DNA from: Halarcobacter sp.
GTDB lineage: Bacteria > Campylobacterota > Campylobacteria > Campylobacterales > Arcobacteraceae
DNA: 64,000 nucleotides
NCBI GenBank assembly: GCA_030145305.1
Contig: JAQYVX010000008.1
Coordinates: 1 to 64,000, forward strand
Direction of reading: 5' to 3'
Shown here: positions 1 through 8,461 of the stretch, one piece after another
Layout of the letters: the number at the start of each line of letters is the position of its first letter
Numbering within the stretch: the first letter of the stretch is position 1
Made by a program: the position numbers and the translations under genes
Notes under the pieces: generated by a model
The model's input: the letters and a program-made list of their open reading frames with translations, nothing else
Told to the model about the DNA's origin: nothing
The model's database searches: none

Positions 1-1
1 A

Positions 2-694
2 ATAAAACCTAAGTCAGGGGAAACAAGAGAGTTAGGATTAATTGGTTTATGGAGAAAAGCAGATAAAGACCCAACCTCCGCCACAAAAATAGGCTATGCC
101 TACTCAGAAGAACTAAAAGATTATGATAAAGCGATACAATGGTACAAATACTCAAACTCAATGAAACCCTTAGCCCAAAACTCAAACTATATGTGTTATG
201 CCTATCAAATGAAAAAAGAGTATGAAGAAGCTATTAAATGGTGTAAAAATGCTATTGAGCTTGGGAGTGATGAGGCGTTGTTTCAGTTAGCTTATACATA
301 TAGAGAAAACAAAGAATACAAAAAGGCTGAAAAATGGTTTATTAAATCATTTGAAAAAAAAGATAAAGATGCTCCAACTGCATTAGGTTATTTATATACT
401 AATTATTTAAATGATTATAAGAATGCCGAAAAATATTATAAAGAGGGTGTAAAAATAAAAGACCTTGAATCTTTTCATAATCTTTCAAGACTTTATCATC
501 ATAAATTAAAAAATGACCTAAAAGCTTCTGCTTACGCAATAGCTTTAATAGGAAATAAATATACAAAACGTTCAGTTTTAAAATTATTAAAAGAATGGAA
601 AATCCCGAATGAAACAATAAAAAAAGGCTATGAACTACAACTAAACTCTGATGAGTTTCCAATTAAATTTAAAGGTGAGTTAAATTTAGATTAA
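2..694 (+). CDS. TPR/Sel1-like repeat protein (5' end outside window)
   Basis: The reading frame is open from base 2 to the TAA at 692-694, so the N-terminus lies before the window. An internal ATG at 161 is not the real start, because the repeat pattern already runs through the codons before it. The visible ~230 residues contain four or more helical repeats of about 35 residues with the TPR/Sel1 signature (aromatic-x-Y at the first helix, then Y-x-x-A-x-x-W/Y in KDYDKAIQWY, KEYEEAIKWC, KEYKKAEKWF and NDYKNAEKYY). Such arrays act as protein-interaction scaffolds. Nothing here shows the partner or the cellular location. The function is unassigned. Confidence 0.8.
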   Translation: MKPKSGETRELGLIGLWRKADKDPTSATKIGYAYSEELKDYDKAIQWYKYSNSMKPLAQNSNYMCYAYQMKKEYEEAIKWCKNAIELGSDEALFQLAYTYRENKEYKKAEKWFIKSFEKKDKDAPTALGYLYTNYLNDYKNAEKYYKEGVKIKDLESFHNLSRLYHHKLKNDLKASAYAIALIGNKYTKRSVLKLLKEWKIPNETIKKGYELQLNSDEFPIKFKGELNLD

Positions 695-758
695 AAAATA
701 AAATAAATCAACAGCTACTATAATAATAAATATACTTATTTTATTGTAGACTATTTTT

Positions 759-1997
759 ATGAATAGTCTACAATTAATATCTTCAAAAAAAGAACTTCTT
801 TTTGTTTTTATCTTTGTTCTACTTATTTTCCTTTTTAATATAATTCATGAATATTTTAAATACAAAGATTTCACACAAGAAGAGCTTCTTAATGGGGATT
901 TTCAAATTGTAAATATTTATGATAAAAAAGATTATTATGTATTAAAATTAAAAAATGAAAATGTTTCTTTTTTTACCTCAATAAATAAAGAGTTATCTAT
1001 AAAAAAATTGGAATATATAAATATTGCAATAATAACTTCAAAAGTAAATTTTATTTCATATCTAAAAGGTTTTTATGCAAAAGCCATTTACTATGATATT
1101 TTGCCAAATAAAGATTCTTTCAAAAAAAATCTATTTAAAAAAATAAATGAAGAACATCAAGATATACGCTTAAAAGAGCTTTTTAATGCACTATTTCTTG
1201 CTGTTCCTATTTCAAAAGAGTATAGAGAGATTTATACAAATTTTGGCATTTCTCATCTTATAGCTATTTCTGGATTTCACCTTGCTATTTTATCTTCTCT
1301 TGTGTATTGGTTAATTTATTTTCCATATTCATATATACATCAGAGATATTTTCCATATAGAAATAAAAAATTTGATATTTTAGTATTTACTATTTTCACA
1401 CTTCTTTTTTACTTGATTTTAACTGATCTCGTTCCTTCTTTATTAAGAGCTTTTGTGATGTTTTTTATAGGGATATATTTTCTGCGTTCAAATATAAAAA
1501 TACTTAACTTCCAAACTTTATTTATTACTCTTTTTGTGATAATAGCTCTCTATCCAAAATATTTATTTTCAATATCTTTATGGTTTTCTATTATTGGAGT
1601 ATTTTATATATTTTTATATCTACAATATTTTAAAAATATGCCCAAAATTTTTAGCCTTTTTTTATTTAACTTTTGGATATTTTTTGTATTTAATCCTATT
1701 GTTCATTTTTTCTTTTTTAATACAAGTTATGAGCAATTGCTCTCACCTTTTATTACACTTATTTTTACTATTTTTTATCCCTTTGAATTATTCTTGCATT
1801 TTATTGGATATGGAAGTTTTTTAGATGAATATATATTGCAGTTTCTTCTTTACAAAATGAGTATCTATGAAGTAAGTACTCCTTTATATTTTTTTATTCT
1901 TTATGTACTTACTTCACTTTATGCTATTTTTAATAAATCAGCATTTATTTATTTAAATATTTTATTAATAATTTTTAATCTATATTTATATTTTTAA
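759..1997 (+). CDS. comEC: ComEC/Rec2-family DNA uptake channel protein (short form)
   Basis: Predicted inner-membrane channel carrying transforming DNA into the cytoplasm. A hydrophobic N-terminus (residues 13-30) is followed by a soluble stretch. The family core motif GISHLIAISGFH is at about residues 163-174, and then come a long series of membrane segments rich in F, L and I. At 412 aa it is much shorter than the 700+ aa Bacillus ComEC and has no C-terminal metallo-beta-lactamase-like domain. Short forms are, to my knowledge, usual in Campylobacterota. The ATG at 759 begins right after the AT-rich leader. The last 12 bp overlap the end of the convergent small gene at 1986-2318. Confidence 0.85.
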   Translation: MNSLQLISSKKELLFVFIFVLLIFLFNIIHEYFKYKDFTQEELLNGDFQIVNIYDKKDYYVLKLKNENVSFFTSINKELSIKKLEYINIAIITSKVNFISYLKGFYAKAIYYDILPNKDSFKKNLFKKINEEHQDIRLKELFNALFLAVPISKEYREIYTNFGISHLIAISGFHLAILSSLVYWLIYFPYSYIHQRYFPYRNKKFDILVFTIFTLLFYLILTDLVPSLLRAFVMFFIGIYFLRSNIKILNFQTLFITLFVIIALYPKYLFSISLWFSIIGVFYIFLYLQYFKNMPKIFSLFLFNFWIFFVFNPIVHFFFFNTSYEQLLSPFITLIFTIFYPFELFLHFIGYGSFLDEYILQFLLYKMSIYEVSTPLYFFILYVLTSLYAIFNKSAFIYLNILLIIFNLYLYF

Positions 1998-2318
1998 ATA
2001 ATCATGTTTTATACAGTTGTCACACTGTCGTATTTCTTCATAGTAAATTGAGGATAATTCAATCTCTTTAAAAAGATTTTTAATAATATCTATCGCTTCT
2101 TCATCACCAGAATATGCTATTGATTTATTTTCAATATTTCCTACAACAACTTTATTGGTTTTTTCTAATAATTTTTTAATATTGTCATCCCAATATGATA
2201 AGAGTTTTTCATTTTCTGTTAACTCTTCAGATCCATGATCCCAATCTGCACACAAATCAGGAAGTAATCCACATGATTTTACATCGTCAAAATCTAATGA
2301 CACTCCATATAGTTTCAT
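1986..2318 (-). CDS. Hypothetical acidic protein, 110 aa
   Basis: I do not recognise this family. The protein is short and acidic, with no signal peptide or membrane segment, and has five cysteines, including a CDNC pair near the C-terminus (EIRQCDNCIKHDYLKI) and two close to the N-terminus (KSCGLLPDLCADW). A small metal-binding or redox protein is possible but unproven. A good Shine-Dalgarno (AAGGAGC on the minus strand, about 2325-2330) supports the start at 2318. It is convergent with comEC, overlapping its stop by 12 bp. Confidence 0.6.
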   Translation of the reverse strand: MKLYGVSLDFDDVKSCGLLPDLCADWDHGSEELTENEKLLSYWDDNIKKLLEKTNKVVVGNIENKSIAYSGDEEAIDIIKNLFKEIELSSIYYEEIRQCDNCIKHDYLKI

Positions 2319-2468
2319 AATAAGCTCCTTATTTTGAACTATTACAATTTTAGCAAATAAATTAATAGTATGATTTAAGATAAAATAATTAATTATTTAC
2401 GTTAAGATTAAGTATCTGAGTTAAATAATTTTAAAGTATATTTTTTATCTTTTTGATAGAAAAAAGTA

Positions 2469-2867
2469 CTATTCGCTAAAACTAGCAAAAGCACTTTCAA
2501 CACTTGAGATATTTTTATAATTAGTTTTTGTTAGTCTTACCTTTCTAGTTTTAAGATCACATACTGCAATTTTAAAACTAGAACCCATAAATGGTTCTAC
2601 AACACAAATGATTTTATTTTCAATTTGCCTTGTTGTATAAATAGTACCTTGAAGAGATGAAAAAAAATATTTTGGATAGCTTAATGGCGTTATTTCGACT
2701 ATATCTATATCTGAATGATTTTCAAGAGTTTGCATAATATCCATAGCATCTTCATAACTTTCAAATTGAATACACCAGTCATCGAAGATTTTATTAAAAT
2801 GTTCTAAATCCTCATCTAGAAATCCACCAGCTAAAGATTGAAAAGTAAAAATTGACACTAAAAACAC
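2469..2867 (-). CDS. Hypothetical, probably exported protein
   Basis: No family recognised. The first ~14 residues (FLVSIFTFQSLAGG) look like a short secretion signal ending near AGG. The remaining ~115 residues are soluble, with two cysteines. No ATG is available: translation probably begins at GTG 2867, or at the next in-frame GTG three codons later, which has AAGG at better spacing. A truncated upstream signal sequence is also possible. It lies in a run of three minus-strand small genes between comEC and the phosphofructokinase. Confidence 0.5.
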   Translation of the reverse strand: MFLVSIFTFQSLAGGFLDEDLEHFNKIFDDWCIQFESYEDAMDIMQTLENHSDIDIVEITPLSYPKYFFSSLQGTIYTTRQIENKIICVVEPFMGSSFKIAVCDLKTRKVRLTKTNYKNISSVESAFASFSE

Positions 2868-2924
2868 CTTGAAATATATATAATTTTGGAAGGGGATTCT
2901 ACCATATTTAACTTTTCAATTTCT

Positions 2925-3167
2925 TTACCTATTAGTAATATATTGAGTAATAGGAGCTTTTGCTTCTGCTATTTTTTTTAAAATTGGCTTATCATTTTCT
3001 GATCTTTCTTTACTATGAATATCAATTTCAAATGTTACTTCAAAGGTAGCTTGGGGACATGCATAAATACTTTTAACTGCATTTAATCTAGTTTCAATAC
3101 ATCCTTCTTGTGCTTCTGCAAATAACATAGAACTAACAAGAAATGTGAATAATATAACTTTTTTCAT
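2925..3167 (-). CDS. Small secreted protein of unknown function
   Basis: 80 aa with a classical signal peptide: lysines at positions 2-3, a hydrophobic core (VILFTFLVSSMLF) and an AEA cleavage site near residue 19. The mature ~60 residues contain two cysteines (EGCIETR and YACPQAT) that could form one periplasmic disulfide. No family recognised. It is transcribed away from the phosphofructokinase gene; the 130-bp divergent gap holds AT-rich promoter-like sequence. Confidence 0.6.
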   Translation of the reverse strand: MKKVILFTFLVSSMLFAEAQEGCIETRLNAVKSIYACPQATFEVTFEIDIHSKERSENDKPILKKIAEAKAPITQYITNR

Positions 3168-3326
3168 TTTAGGCCTTTAAATAAGATATAAAATTATAGC
3201 AAAAATAGGAAACAATTTTAATGAATAGGGATATCTACTAATAAATAATCTGTTATACTTAAATTATTATGAAATAATTTTGTAAAATATAATTAATATT
3301 TGAGTTGTTTCAAAAAGGAGTGTTTG

Positions 3327-4400
3327 ATGAAAAAAAGAATTGGTATTTTAACTAGTGGTGGTGATTGCCCAGGTCTTAACGCAGCAATAAGAGGGGTGGC
3401 AAAAGCTTCATATGAACTTTTTGACTGTGAATTTGTTGGTATTCATGACGGATATCAAGGCTTAATTGATGGTAATTTCCGTGATCTTACACCAAAGGAT
3501 TTTTCAGGCATTCTTACTCTAGGCGGTACAATGCTAGGAACGAGAAGAACTCCATTTAAAAGAATGCGTAAAATAGAAGATGATGGTGTTGATAAAGTAA
3601 GGAATATGATTAAAAATTATGAGAGCCTTGGCTTAGATTGCCTTATTACTTTAGGTGGTAATGGAACGCATAAAAATGCTAATTTACTTAGAGAAGAAGG
3701 TCTAAATGTAATAGGACTACCTAAAACAATAGATAATGATATTTATGGGACAGATTTAACCTTTGGTTTTCATAGTGCAGTTGATATAGCAACAGAAGTG
3801 ATTGATCGTATCCATACAACAGCTGATTCTCATGACCGAGTTATGTTAATTGAATTAATGGGACATAAAGCAGGGTGGCTACCTTTATATGCTGGCCTTG
3901 CAGGTGGAGCTGATGTGGTACTTATTCCAGAGATTCCTTACTCAATTGAAAAAATTTACGAAGCTCTTGAAGAACGTCAAAGCAAAGGTAAAAATTTCTC
4001 TATTATTGTTGTAGCAGAAGGAGCTATTAGCAAAGAAGAAGCTGTAATGAATAAAAAAGAATTTAGAGAACATCGTATGTCAATGAAACATCAAACTGTA
4101 TCTTATAGATTAGCTGAACAGATTAATAAAAATCTTGGCTTTGAAACAAGAGTTACAATTCCCGGGCATCAACAAAGAGGTGGCTCTCCTTCAGCTTTTG
4201 ATCGTATTTTAGCAACCAAATTTGGTGTTTATGCAGCAAAACTTATCAAAGAAGAACGTTATGGAAATACAGTTTCAATTGTAAATAATAAACTTCAAGC
4301 TACACCTTTAGAATATATGGCTCCAAAATTAAAGCTTGTAACAAAAGAAAATGAAGTCTTGAAAACTGGAGAAATAATGGGCCTTAAATACGGCGATTAA
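3327..4400 (+). CDS. pfkA: 6-phosphofructokinase
   Basis: Phosphorylates fructose-6-phosphate to fructose-1,6-bisphosphate in glycolysis. The glycine-rich donor-binding motif TSGGDCPG is at the N-terminus, followed by GGTMLGTRR, GGNGT, the catalytic PKTIDND loop and MGHKAGW. ATG 3327 is chosen because AAGGAG lies 6 bp upstream; a TTG at 3300 would add nine unlikely residues. GGNGT has Gly where PPi-dependent enzymes carry Asp, favouring ATP, while Lys in PKTIDND is typical of the long PPi/ATP group III clade. The donor is therefore inferred rather than certain. 357 aa is normal for that clade. Monocistronic, with an inverted repeat downstream. Confidence 0.9.
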   Translation: MKKRIGILTSGGDCPGLNAAIRGVAKASYELFDCEFVGIHDGYQGLIDGNFRDLTPKDFSGILTLGGTMLGTRRTPFKRMRKIEDDGVDKVRNMIKNYESLGLDCLITLGGNGTHKNANLLREEGLNVIGLPKTIDNDIYGTDLTFGFHSAVDIATEVIDRIHTTADSHDRVMLIELMGHKAGWLPLYAGLAGGADVVLIPEIPYSIEKIYEALEERQSKGKNFSIIVVAEGAISKEEAVMNKKEFREHRMSMKHQTVSYRLAEQINKNLGFETRVTIPGHQQRGGSPSAFDRILATKFGVYAAKLIKEERYGNTVSIVNNKLQATPLEYMAPKLKLVTKENEVLKTGEIMGLKYGD

Positions 4401-4416
4401 AATTGAAAAACTAAAA

Positions 4417-4449
4417 TAGTTCTAAATTAATTATGGCAATTTAGAACTA
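4417..4449 (+). terminator. Inverted repeat, probable pfkA terminator
   Basis: Twelve-bp perfect stem (TAGTTCTAAATT at 4417-4428, complementary to 4438-4449) with a 9-nt loop, 17 bp after the pfkA stop. There is no strong T-run, so termination efficiency is uncertain. It separates pfkA from the RNase H gene. Confidence 0.5.
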
Positions 4450-4480
4450 ATAATATTTTGATATAATTGCATCAAAAAAC

Positions 4481-5287
4481 ATGGAAAATTATATGAAAAT
4501 TGATGAAAACTACTTAGATTTAATTGTAAATGATTCTATACTAAATAAAGCACAAGCAAAGATATTAGATTTGTCTTTCCCTCTTGAAAATAATTGGGAA
4601 TCGCTTATTTTAGGGAAAGAATTAAACACCAGAGATACAAACTTATTAATTTTATTAAAAGGTAAATTAGCTCTTAAAACACAAGAACAGATTATTAAAA
4701 ACTATGAAAGCCTCTCTAATTTTAGAAATCCTAAAAAGGCTGAACCTGTAAAAGAAAGTGTAGTAGAAAACACAAAGTTACAAAATAGTGGAGAATTAAG
4801 TATTTATTGTGATGGAGCTTGTTCTGGAAATCCAGGAGAAGCTGGAAGTGGACTTGCTGTGTATTCTACAAATAATAAACCCGTTCTTTATTATGGAGCT
4901 TATATAAAAAAAGGTACAAATAATGTAGCAGAATTAAATGCTTTATATAAGGCACTTTTGATTTGCGAATCAAATCAGAATCATCCAAATACTATACTTT
5001 CAGATTCAAAATATAGTATTGATTGCATTTGTACTTGGGCATACGGTTGGAAAGCAAAAAACTGGACTAAAAAAGGTGGCGAGATTAAAAATCTTGAACT
5101 AATTAAATCAGCCCATTTATTATATGAAAAAATAAAAAACAACATAACAATTAAACATGTAAAAGGACATTCTGGAATTGAAGGAAATGAATTAGCTGAT
5201 AGAATGGCAGTACATACTATAAAAGTTAAAAATACAAATTATGAGATATATAATTATGACTCTATTGATTCGGTGTTAAGTTTATAA
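4481..5287 (+). CDS. Ribonuclease H family protein with N-terminal extension
   Basis: Hydrolyses the RNA strand of RNA:DNA hybrids. Residues ~105-250 form an RNase HI fold with all four acidic catalytic residues visible: D111 (YCDGACSGNPG), E151 (NVAELNAL), D175 (LSDSKYS) and D240 (GNELADRMA). The basic-helix region WAYGWKAKNWTKKGG is typical of type 1 enzymes. The first ~100 residues are an extra domain not found in the ~150-aa E. coli RnhA; its role is unknown. The start could be the ATG at 4481 or at 4493; neither has a clear ribosome-binding site. It stands alone between pfkA and a repeat-rich gap. Confidence 0.85.
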   Translation: MENYMKIDENYLDLIVNDSILNKAQAKILDLSFPLENNWESLILGKELNTRDTNLLILLKGKLALKTQEQIIKNYESLSNFRNPKKAEPVKESVVENTKLQNSGELSIYCDGACSGNPGEAGSGLAVYSTNNKPVLYYGAYIKKGTNNVAELNALYKALLICESNQNHPNTILSDSKYSIDCICTWAYGWKAKNWTKKGGEIKNLELIKSAHLLYEKIKNNITIKHVKGHSGIEGNELADRMAVHTIKVKNTNYEIYNYDSIDSVLSL

Positions 5288-5324
5288 TAAGCAGCTAACT
5301 CTTTAAGTGTATTCTAAAAAGTCA

Positions 5325-5353
5325 TATCGTTTTGAGATATTACACTTTGTATA
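5325..5353 (+). repeat. Iteron-like direct repeat, copy 1
   Basis: 29-bp unit starting TATCGTTTTGAGATA and ending TTTGTATA. It matches copy 2 (5500-5528) at 25 of 29 positions by hand alignment. It carries the TTTGAGATA word that also forms the arms of the palindrome at 6035-6066. Confidence 0.6.
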
Positions 5354-5499
5354 GCCCTCAAAATAAGTTCTCTTTGTCTGATTTATAAAAAAATGACTCT
5401 TTCATTTTGATATATCATATTGAACACAAATAGAAAAAAACACGCTGTTATGAAGGATATAACAGCTAAAAATGAAAAACTTTCTTATAAATATCGTTA

Positions 5500-5528
5500 T
5501 ATCATTTTGAAATAATACAATTTGTATA
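5500..5528 (+). repeat. Iteron-like direct repeat, copy 2
   Basis: 29-bp unit starting TATCATTTTGAAATA and ending TTTGTATA. It has the same orientation as copy 1, 175 bp downstream. A truncated third copy (TATCATTTTGAAAAGTACAA) is at 5591-5610. Confidence 0.6.
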
Positions 5529-5673
5529 TACTAAAAATCTACTATATTCCAATTTATATTAAATCAAAAGTCTTATGTTTCATTTTATTATATCATTTTG
5601 AAAAGTACAAAATAAACTTCATTTAGAATATAGAAGTTTATTTGTATATCTTAGTTAGAGCTTGTTTTGTAGC

Positions 5674-5982
5674 TTATTGTGCGAGAATAAAATCTTTGTA
5701 TTGTTTAGCAGTGTTGTAGCTAATAGCAGCTGTTTTTGCAACACTATAAATTGTAATTTCTTTATCTTCAAATCTTAATATATTAACTGCATTTGTTATT
5801 GCATTTCTACTCTTTTTTCTTTTTGCTATATTTGCTTTATTTGTAGCTTTCATTTTCTTTGGTGTACATGATAAAATTGACTTCTTAAATTCTTCATTAA
5901 ATCTATTATATAACGATGTATCATTTTGAACTAAAATTTTTTGGATTGCGCTAAATTCATGGCTAGTTATTGTTATTCTCAT
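5674..5982 (-). CDS. Small helix-turn-helix DNA-binding protein
   Basis: 102 aa, basic. The C-terminal ~30 residues (ITIYSVAKTAAISYNTAKQYKDF) read as a helix-turn-helix of the VAK.A.IS..TAK.YK type, seen in small replication or mobile-element regulators. The middle is very lysine-rich (KKMKATNKANIAKRKKSR). No enzyme domain. The gene is flanked by direct repeats on its 3' side and a perfect palindrome 52 bp before its start, all sharing a TTTGARATA word, so these are its likely binding sites (inference). Its wider role is unknown: an autoregulator, a replication/partition remnant and a repressor are all possible. Confidence 0.6.
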   Translation of the reverse strand: MRITITSHEFSAIQKILVQNDTSLYNRFNEEFKKSILSCTPKKMKATNKANIAKRKKSRNAITNAVNILRFEDKEITIYSVAKTAAISYNTAKQYKDFILAQ

Positions 5983-6034
5983 TTGTCTCCTATATATTTT
6001 TTTGGGTCGGAATTATACAAAAAGAAGCTTAATC

Positions 6035-6066
6035 TTATCTCAAATTGTTATAACAATTTGAGATAA
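6035..6066. promoter_or_regulatory. 32-bp perfect palindrome, candidate operator
   Basis: The left half TTATCTCAAATTGTTA (6035-6050) is followed directly by its exact reverse complement (6051-6066), with no central spacer. It lies 52 bp upstream of the HTH gene start at 5982 and 126 bp upstream of rlmF. The outer arms contain TTTGAGATAA, the same word as in the iteron-like repeats at 5325 and 5500. It is best read as an operator for the dimeric HTH protein. Confidence 0.6.
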
Positions 6067-6192
6067 TTCAAAAGAAAAATCTAAAATCAAAAGTTGATAG
6101 AGTTGAAAAATTCTTAAAAATTGCTTAGATTTACTTATAATTAGAAATATGATTGTACAATACAAAAAAATTTATATATTAAGACAAATATT

Positions 6193-7143
6193 ATGGCACA
6201 TAAACAACACAAAAAAGGTTTACATCCACGTAATCCCCACAACAAAAGATATAACTTTCCTAAGCTTATAAAAAGTTTACCAAAGTTAGGCGATTATGTT
6301 TTTGAAAACAAATATGATGAATTATCAATAGACTTTGCAAACGCAGATGCAGTTTTGATTTTAAATAAAGCGCTTTTATCACATTTTTACAATATTAAAA
6401 ATTGGGCTATTCCTAAAGGATATTTATGTCCTCCTATTCCTGGGCGTGCTGATTATCTTCATTATATAGCAGATTTATTAGCTGAATTTAATGAAGGAGT
6501 TATCCCTCAAGGTCGGAAAATTAAAGGCTTGGATGTAGGTATTGGTTCAAATTGTATTTATCCAATTATTGGAAATAGTGTTTATGGATGGTCTTTTGTA
6601 GGAAGTGATATTGAAAAAGAATCTTTAGAATCTTCTGAAAGTATTGTAAATTCAAATGATTCCTTAAAAGGAAAAGTAGAGTGTCGATTACAATTAAATC
6701 ATGACAGTATTTTCACAGGTATCATAAAAGAAGATGATAGATTTGATTTTACTTTATGTAATCCTCCTTTTCATAAGTCTCAAAAAGATGCAGAAGCTGG
6801 AAGTAAGAGAAAAGTACAAAATCTAACAAAACAAGTAATTGACAAAGCTTCTTTAAATTTTGGTGGAAAGAACAATGAATTATGGTGTAAAGGTGGAGAA
6901 GTAGCTTTTGTAAAAGCTATGATAAGACAGAGTAAAAAATATGCCAAAAATTGTTTGTGGTTTAGTACTATAGTTTCAAAAAAAGACAATCTTCCATATA
7001 TTTATGATGAGATAGAAAAAGTAAAACCAGCAGAATATGACACAATAGAAATGCAACACGGTCAAAAAATTAGTAGAATTGTAATCTGGACATTTCTTAC
7101 AAAAGAAGAACAAAAACAATGGGCTTTAAAATGGAAAGCTTAA
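6193..7143 (+). CDS. rlmF: 23S rRNA (adenine(1618)-N(6))-methyltransferase
   Basis: SAM-dependent methylation of A1618 in 23S rRNA. The family N-terminus HKKGLHPRNPHNKRYNF is present, followed by the SAM-binding motif GLDVGIGSN (112-120) and the N6-adenine catalytic motif NPPF (190-193). At 316 aa it has normal family length. ATG 6193 is the first in-frame start and fits the family start. The gene is followed 44 bp later by a DEDDh exonuclease and then a K+ channel, all on the same strand. Confidence 0.93.
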   Translation: MAHKQHKKGLHPRNPHNKRYNFPKLIKSLPKLGDYVFENKYDELSIDFANADAVLILNKALLSHFYNIKNWAIPKGYLCPPIPGRADYLHYIADLLAEFNEGVIPQGRKIKGLDVGIGSNCIYPIIGNSVYGWSFVGSDIEKESLESSESIVNSNDSLKGKVECRLQLNHDSIFTGIIKEDDRFDFTLCNPPFHKSQKDAEAGSKRKVQNLTKQVIDKASLNFGGKNNELWCKGGEVAFVKAMIRQSKKYAKNCLWFSTIVSKKDNLPYIYDEIEKVKPAEYDTIEMQHGQKISRIVIWTFLTKEEQKQWALKWKA

Positions 7144-7187
7144 GATTATTAAATTTAGATATTAGTAAAATTGCATTATAATAATCT

Positions 7188-7718
7188 ATGATTATATTAG
7201 ATTTTGAAACAAATACAACAAATGAACATGATGTTATAGAGGCCGCTGCTGTAAAAGTAGTTTTTGAAAATGGTAAATATAAAGTTGTTGATAAGTTTCA
7301 TCGCTATTATTTATCAAGATATTCTGTAAATCAATACTCTTATGCAGTGCATAAACTTACCCCTGAAAAAATATTAGCTCATAGAGCAGGTGCTACATAT
7401 AGCTCTTATTTTAGTGAAGATTTAGAATTTGTAGAATTTTGCAAAGATGCAAAAACACTTGTTGCTCATAATATAAGCTTTGAACTACGACATTTATATA
7501 AAATAGCAGAATTTGAAAATCATTTTTGTACTATGAAAGAAAATAAAAATGTAGTAAAAGCTTTAAATGTAAGAGGAAATATAAAAAATCCAAAGCTAGA
7601 TGAAACTTGCTTTTATTATGGGATTGAGTTTGATCCAAATTCATATCATAGTGCTACATATGATGTTAGTAAAACATATGAAATACTAAATCGAATGAGT
7701 AAAAAAGTAGGACAATGA
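7188..7718 (+). CDS. DEDDh 3'-5' exonuclease-family protein
   Basis: 176 aa with the exonuclease motifs of DnaQ-like proteins: ExoI DFETN (D5, E7), ExoII AHNISFE, and ExoIII with HSATYDV near the C-terminus. It is a stand-alone exonuclease domain with no polymerase, so repair or RNA/DNA trimming is more likely than replication proofreading. Its stop overlaps the start of the following K+ channel (ATGA), so the two are translationally coupled. The substrate cannot be read from the sequence. Confidence 0.75.
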   Translation: MIILDFETNTTNEHDVIEAAAVKVVFENGKYKVVDKFHRYYLSRYSVNQYSYAVHKLTPEKILAHRAGATYSSYFSEDLEFVEFCKDAKTLVAHNISFELRHLYKIAEFENHFCTMKENKNVVKALNVRGNIKNPKLDETCFYYGIEFDPNSYHSATYDVSKTYEILNRMSKKVGQ

Positions 7719-8458
7719 AAGAACTAAAAAAACAGTTATATAATATCTTTGAACATCCAACTACTCATACTTATGGAATATTAATACACTCACTAATTTT
7801 TTTGAATATTATTGTTAGTATTATAATTATGTTTTTACAAACAGAAAAAGAGTTATCTGATTATTTTGGAATATTTGATATTATAAATACGATAAATGTA
7901 ACACTTTTTTCACTTGAATATATATTAAGACTTTATTGTATAAATTATCAAAGAAGAAGTCGATTCAAGTTTGCTTTTACTCCTTTTATGCTTATTGATT
8001 TAATTGTTATTCTTCCTTTTTACCTTTCAATATTCAATCTTGATTTAGGTTTCTTACGGGCATTAAGAGTTATAAGAATCTTCAAACTTTTTAGAGTGGT
8101 TAAATATGCAGAGTTTGATAATCTTTTATTTAGCATTTTAAAAGAAAAAAAAGAAGAGTTTATTTTTATTTTTGTAGGTTTATCAGTAGTTGTTTTAACT
8201 CTTACTCCTATTGTATATCATTTTGAAAAAGATGCTCAACCTGAAGTGTTTACAAGTATGCTTACTACTATGTGGTGGGCAGTTATCACTTTTACAACTG
8301 TTGGCTATGGTGATATGTTTCCTGTTACTGCTGTTGGTAGAATCTTAACTGCAATTGTAAGTTTTCTTGGTATTGCTTTATATGCAATACCTGGTAGTAT
8401 TTTCACCTCTGCTTTATTAGAAAAAATGAATGAAAGAAAAAGAAAACGCAAAAAATAA
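7715..8458 (+). CDS. Voltage-gated-type potassium channel
   Basis: 247-aa Kv-like inner-membrane channel with six predicted transmembrane segments. The S4-like helix carries charges every third residue (R115, R118, R121, K124, R127 in LRALRVIRIFKLFRVVK), and the selectivity filter TTVGYGD is at 194-200. The C-terminus is a short basic tail (KMNERKRKRKK) with no RCK domain. It overlaps the upstream exonuclease by 4 bp and converges on mltC, only 3 bp from its stop. Confidence 0.9.
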   Translation: MKELKKQLYNIFEHPTTHTYGILIHSLIFLNIIVSIIIMFLQTEKELSDYFGIFDIINTINVTLFSLEYILRLYCINYQRRSRFKFAFTPFMLIDLIVILPFYLSIFNLDLGFLRALRVIRIFKLFRVVKYAEFDNLLFSILKEKKEEFIFIFVGLSVVVLTLTPIVYHFEKDAQPEVFTSMLTTMWWAVITFTTVGYGDMFPVTAVGRILTAIVSFLGIALYAIPGSIFTSALLEKMNERKRKRKK

Positions 8459-8461
8459 ATT

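Larger units (their letters stand above)
5288..5673. other. Gene-free gap with iteron-like direct repeats
   Basis: 386 bp with no convincing ORF. It holds repeats of a TATCRTTTTGARATA-type motif: two long copies (5325-5353 and 5500-5528), shorter copies at 5413-5425 and 5591-5611, and a related TTCATTTTGATATA at 5401-5414. A separate hairpin (GCTGTTAT at 5444-5451 with ATAACAGC at 5459-5466) sits between them. All lie downstream of the small HTH gene at 5674-5982. Confidence 0.6.

Noticed and set aside
8215-8235. TATCATTTTGAAAAAG inside the K+ channel gene, matching the iteron word
   Set aside because: It encodes conserved residues (VYHFEK), so it is more simply coding sequence than a binding site.
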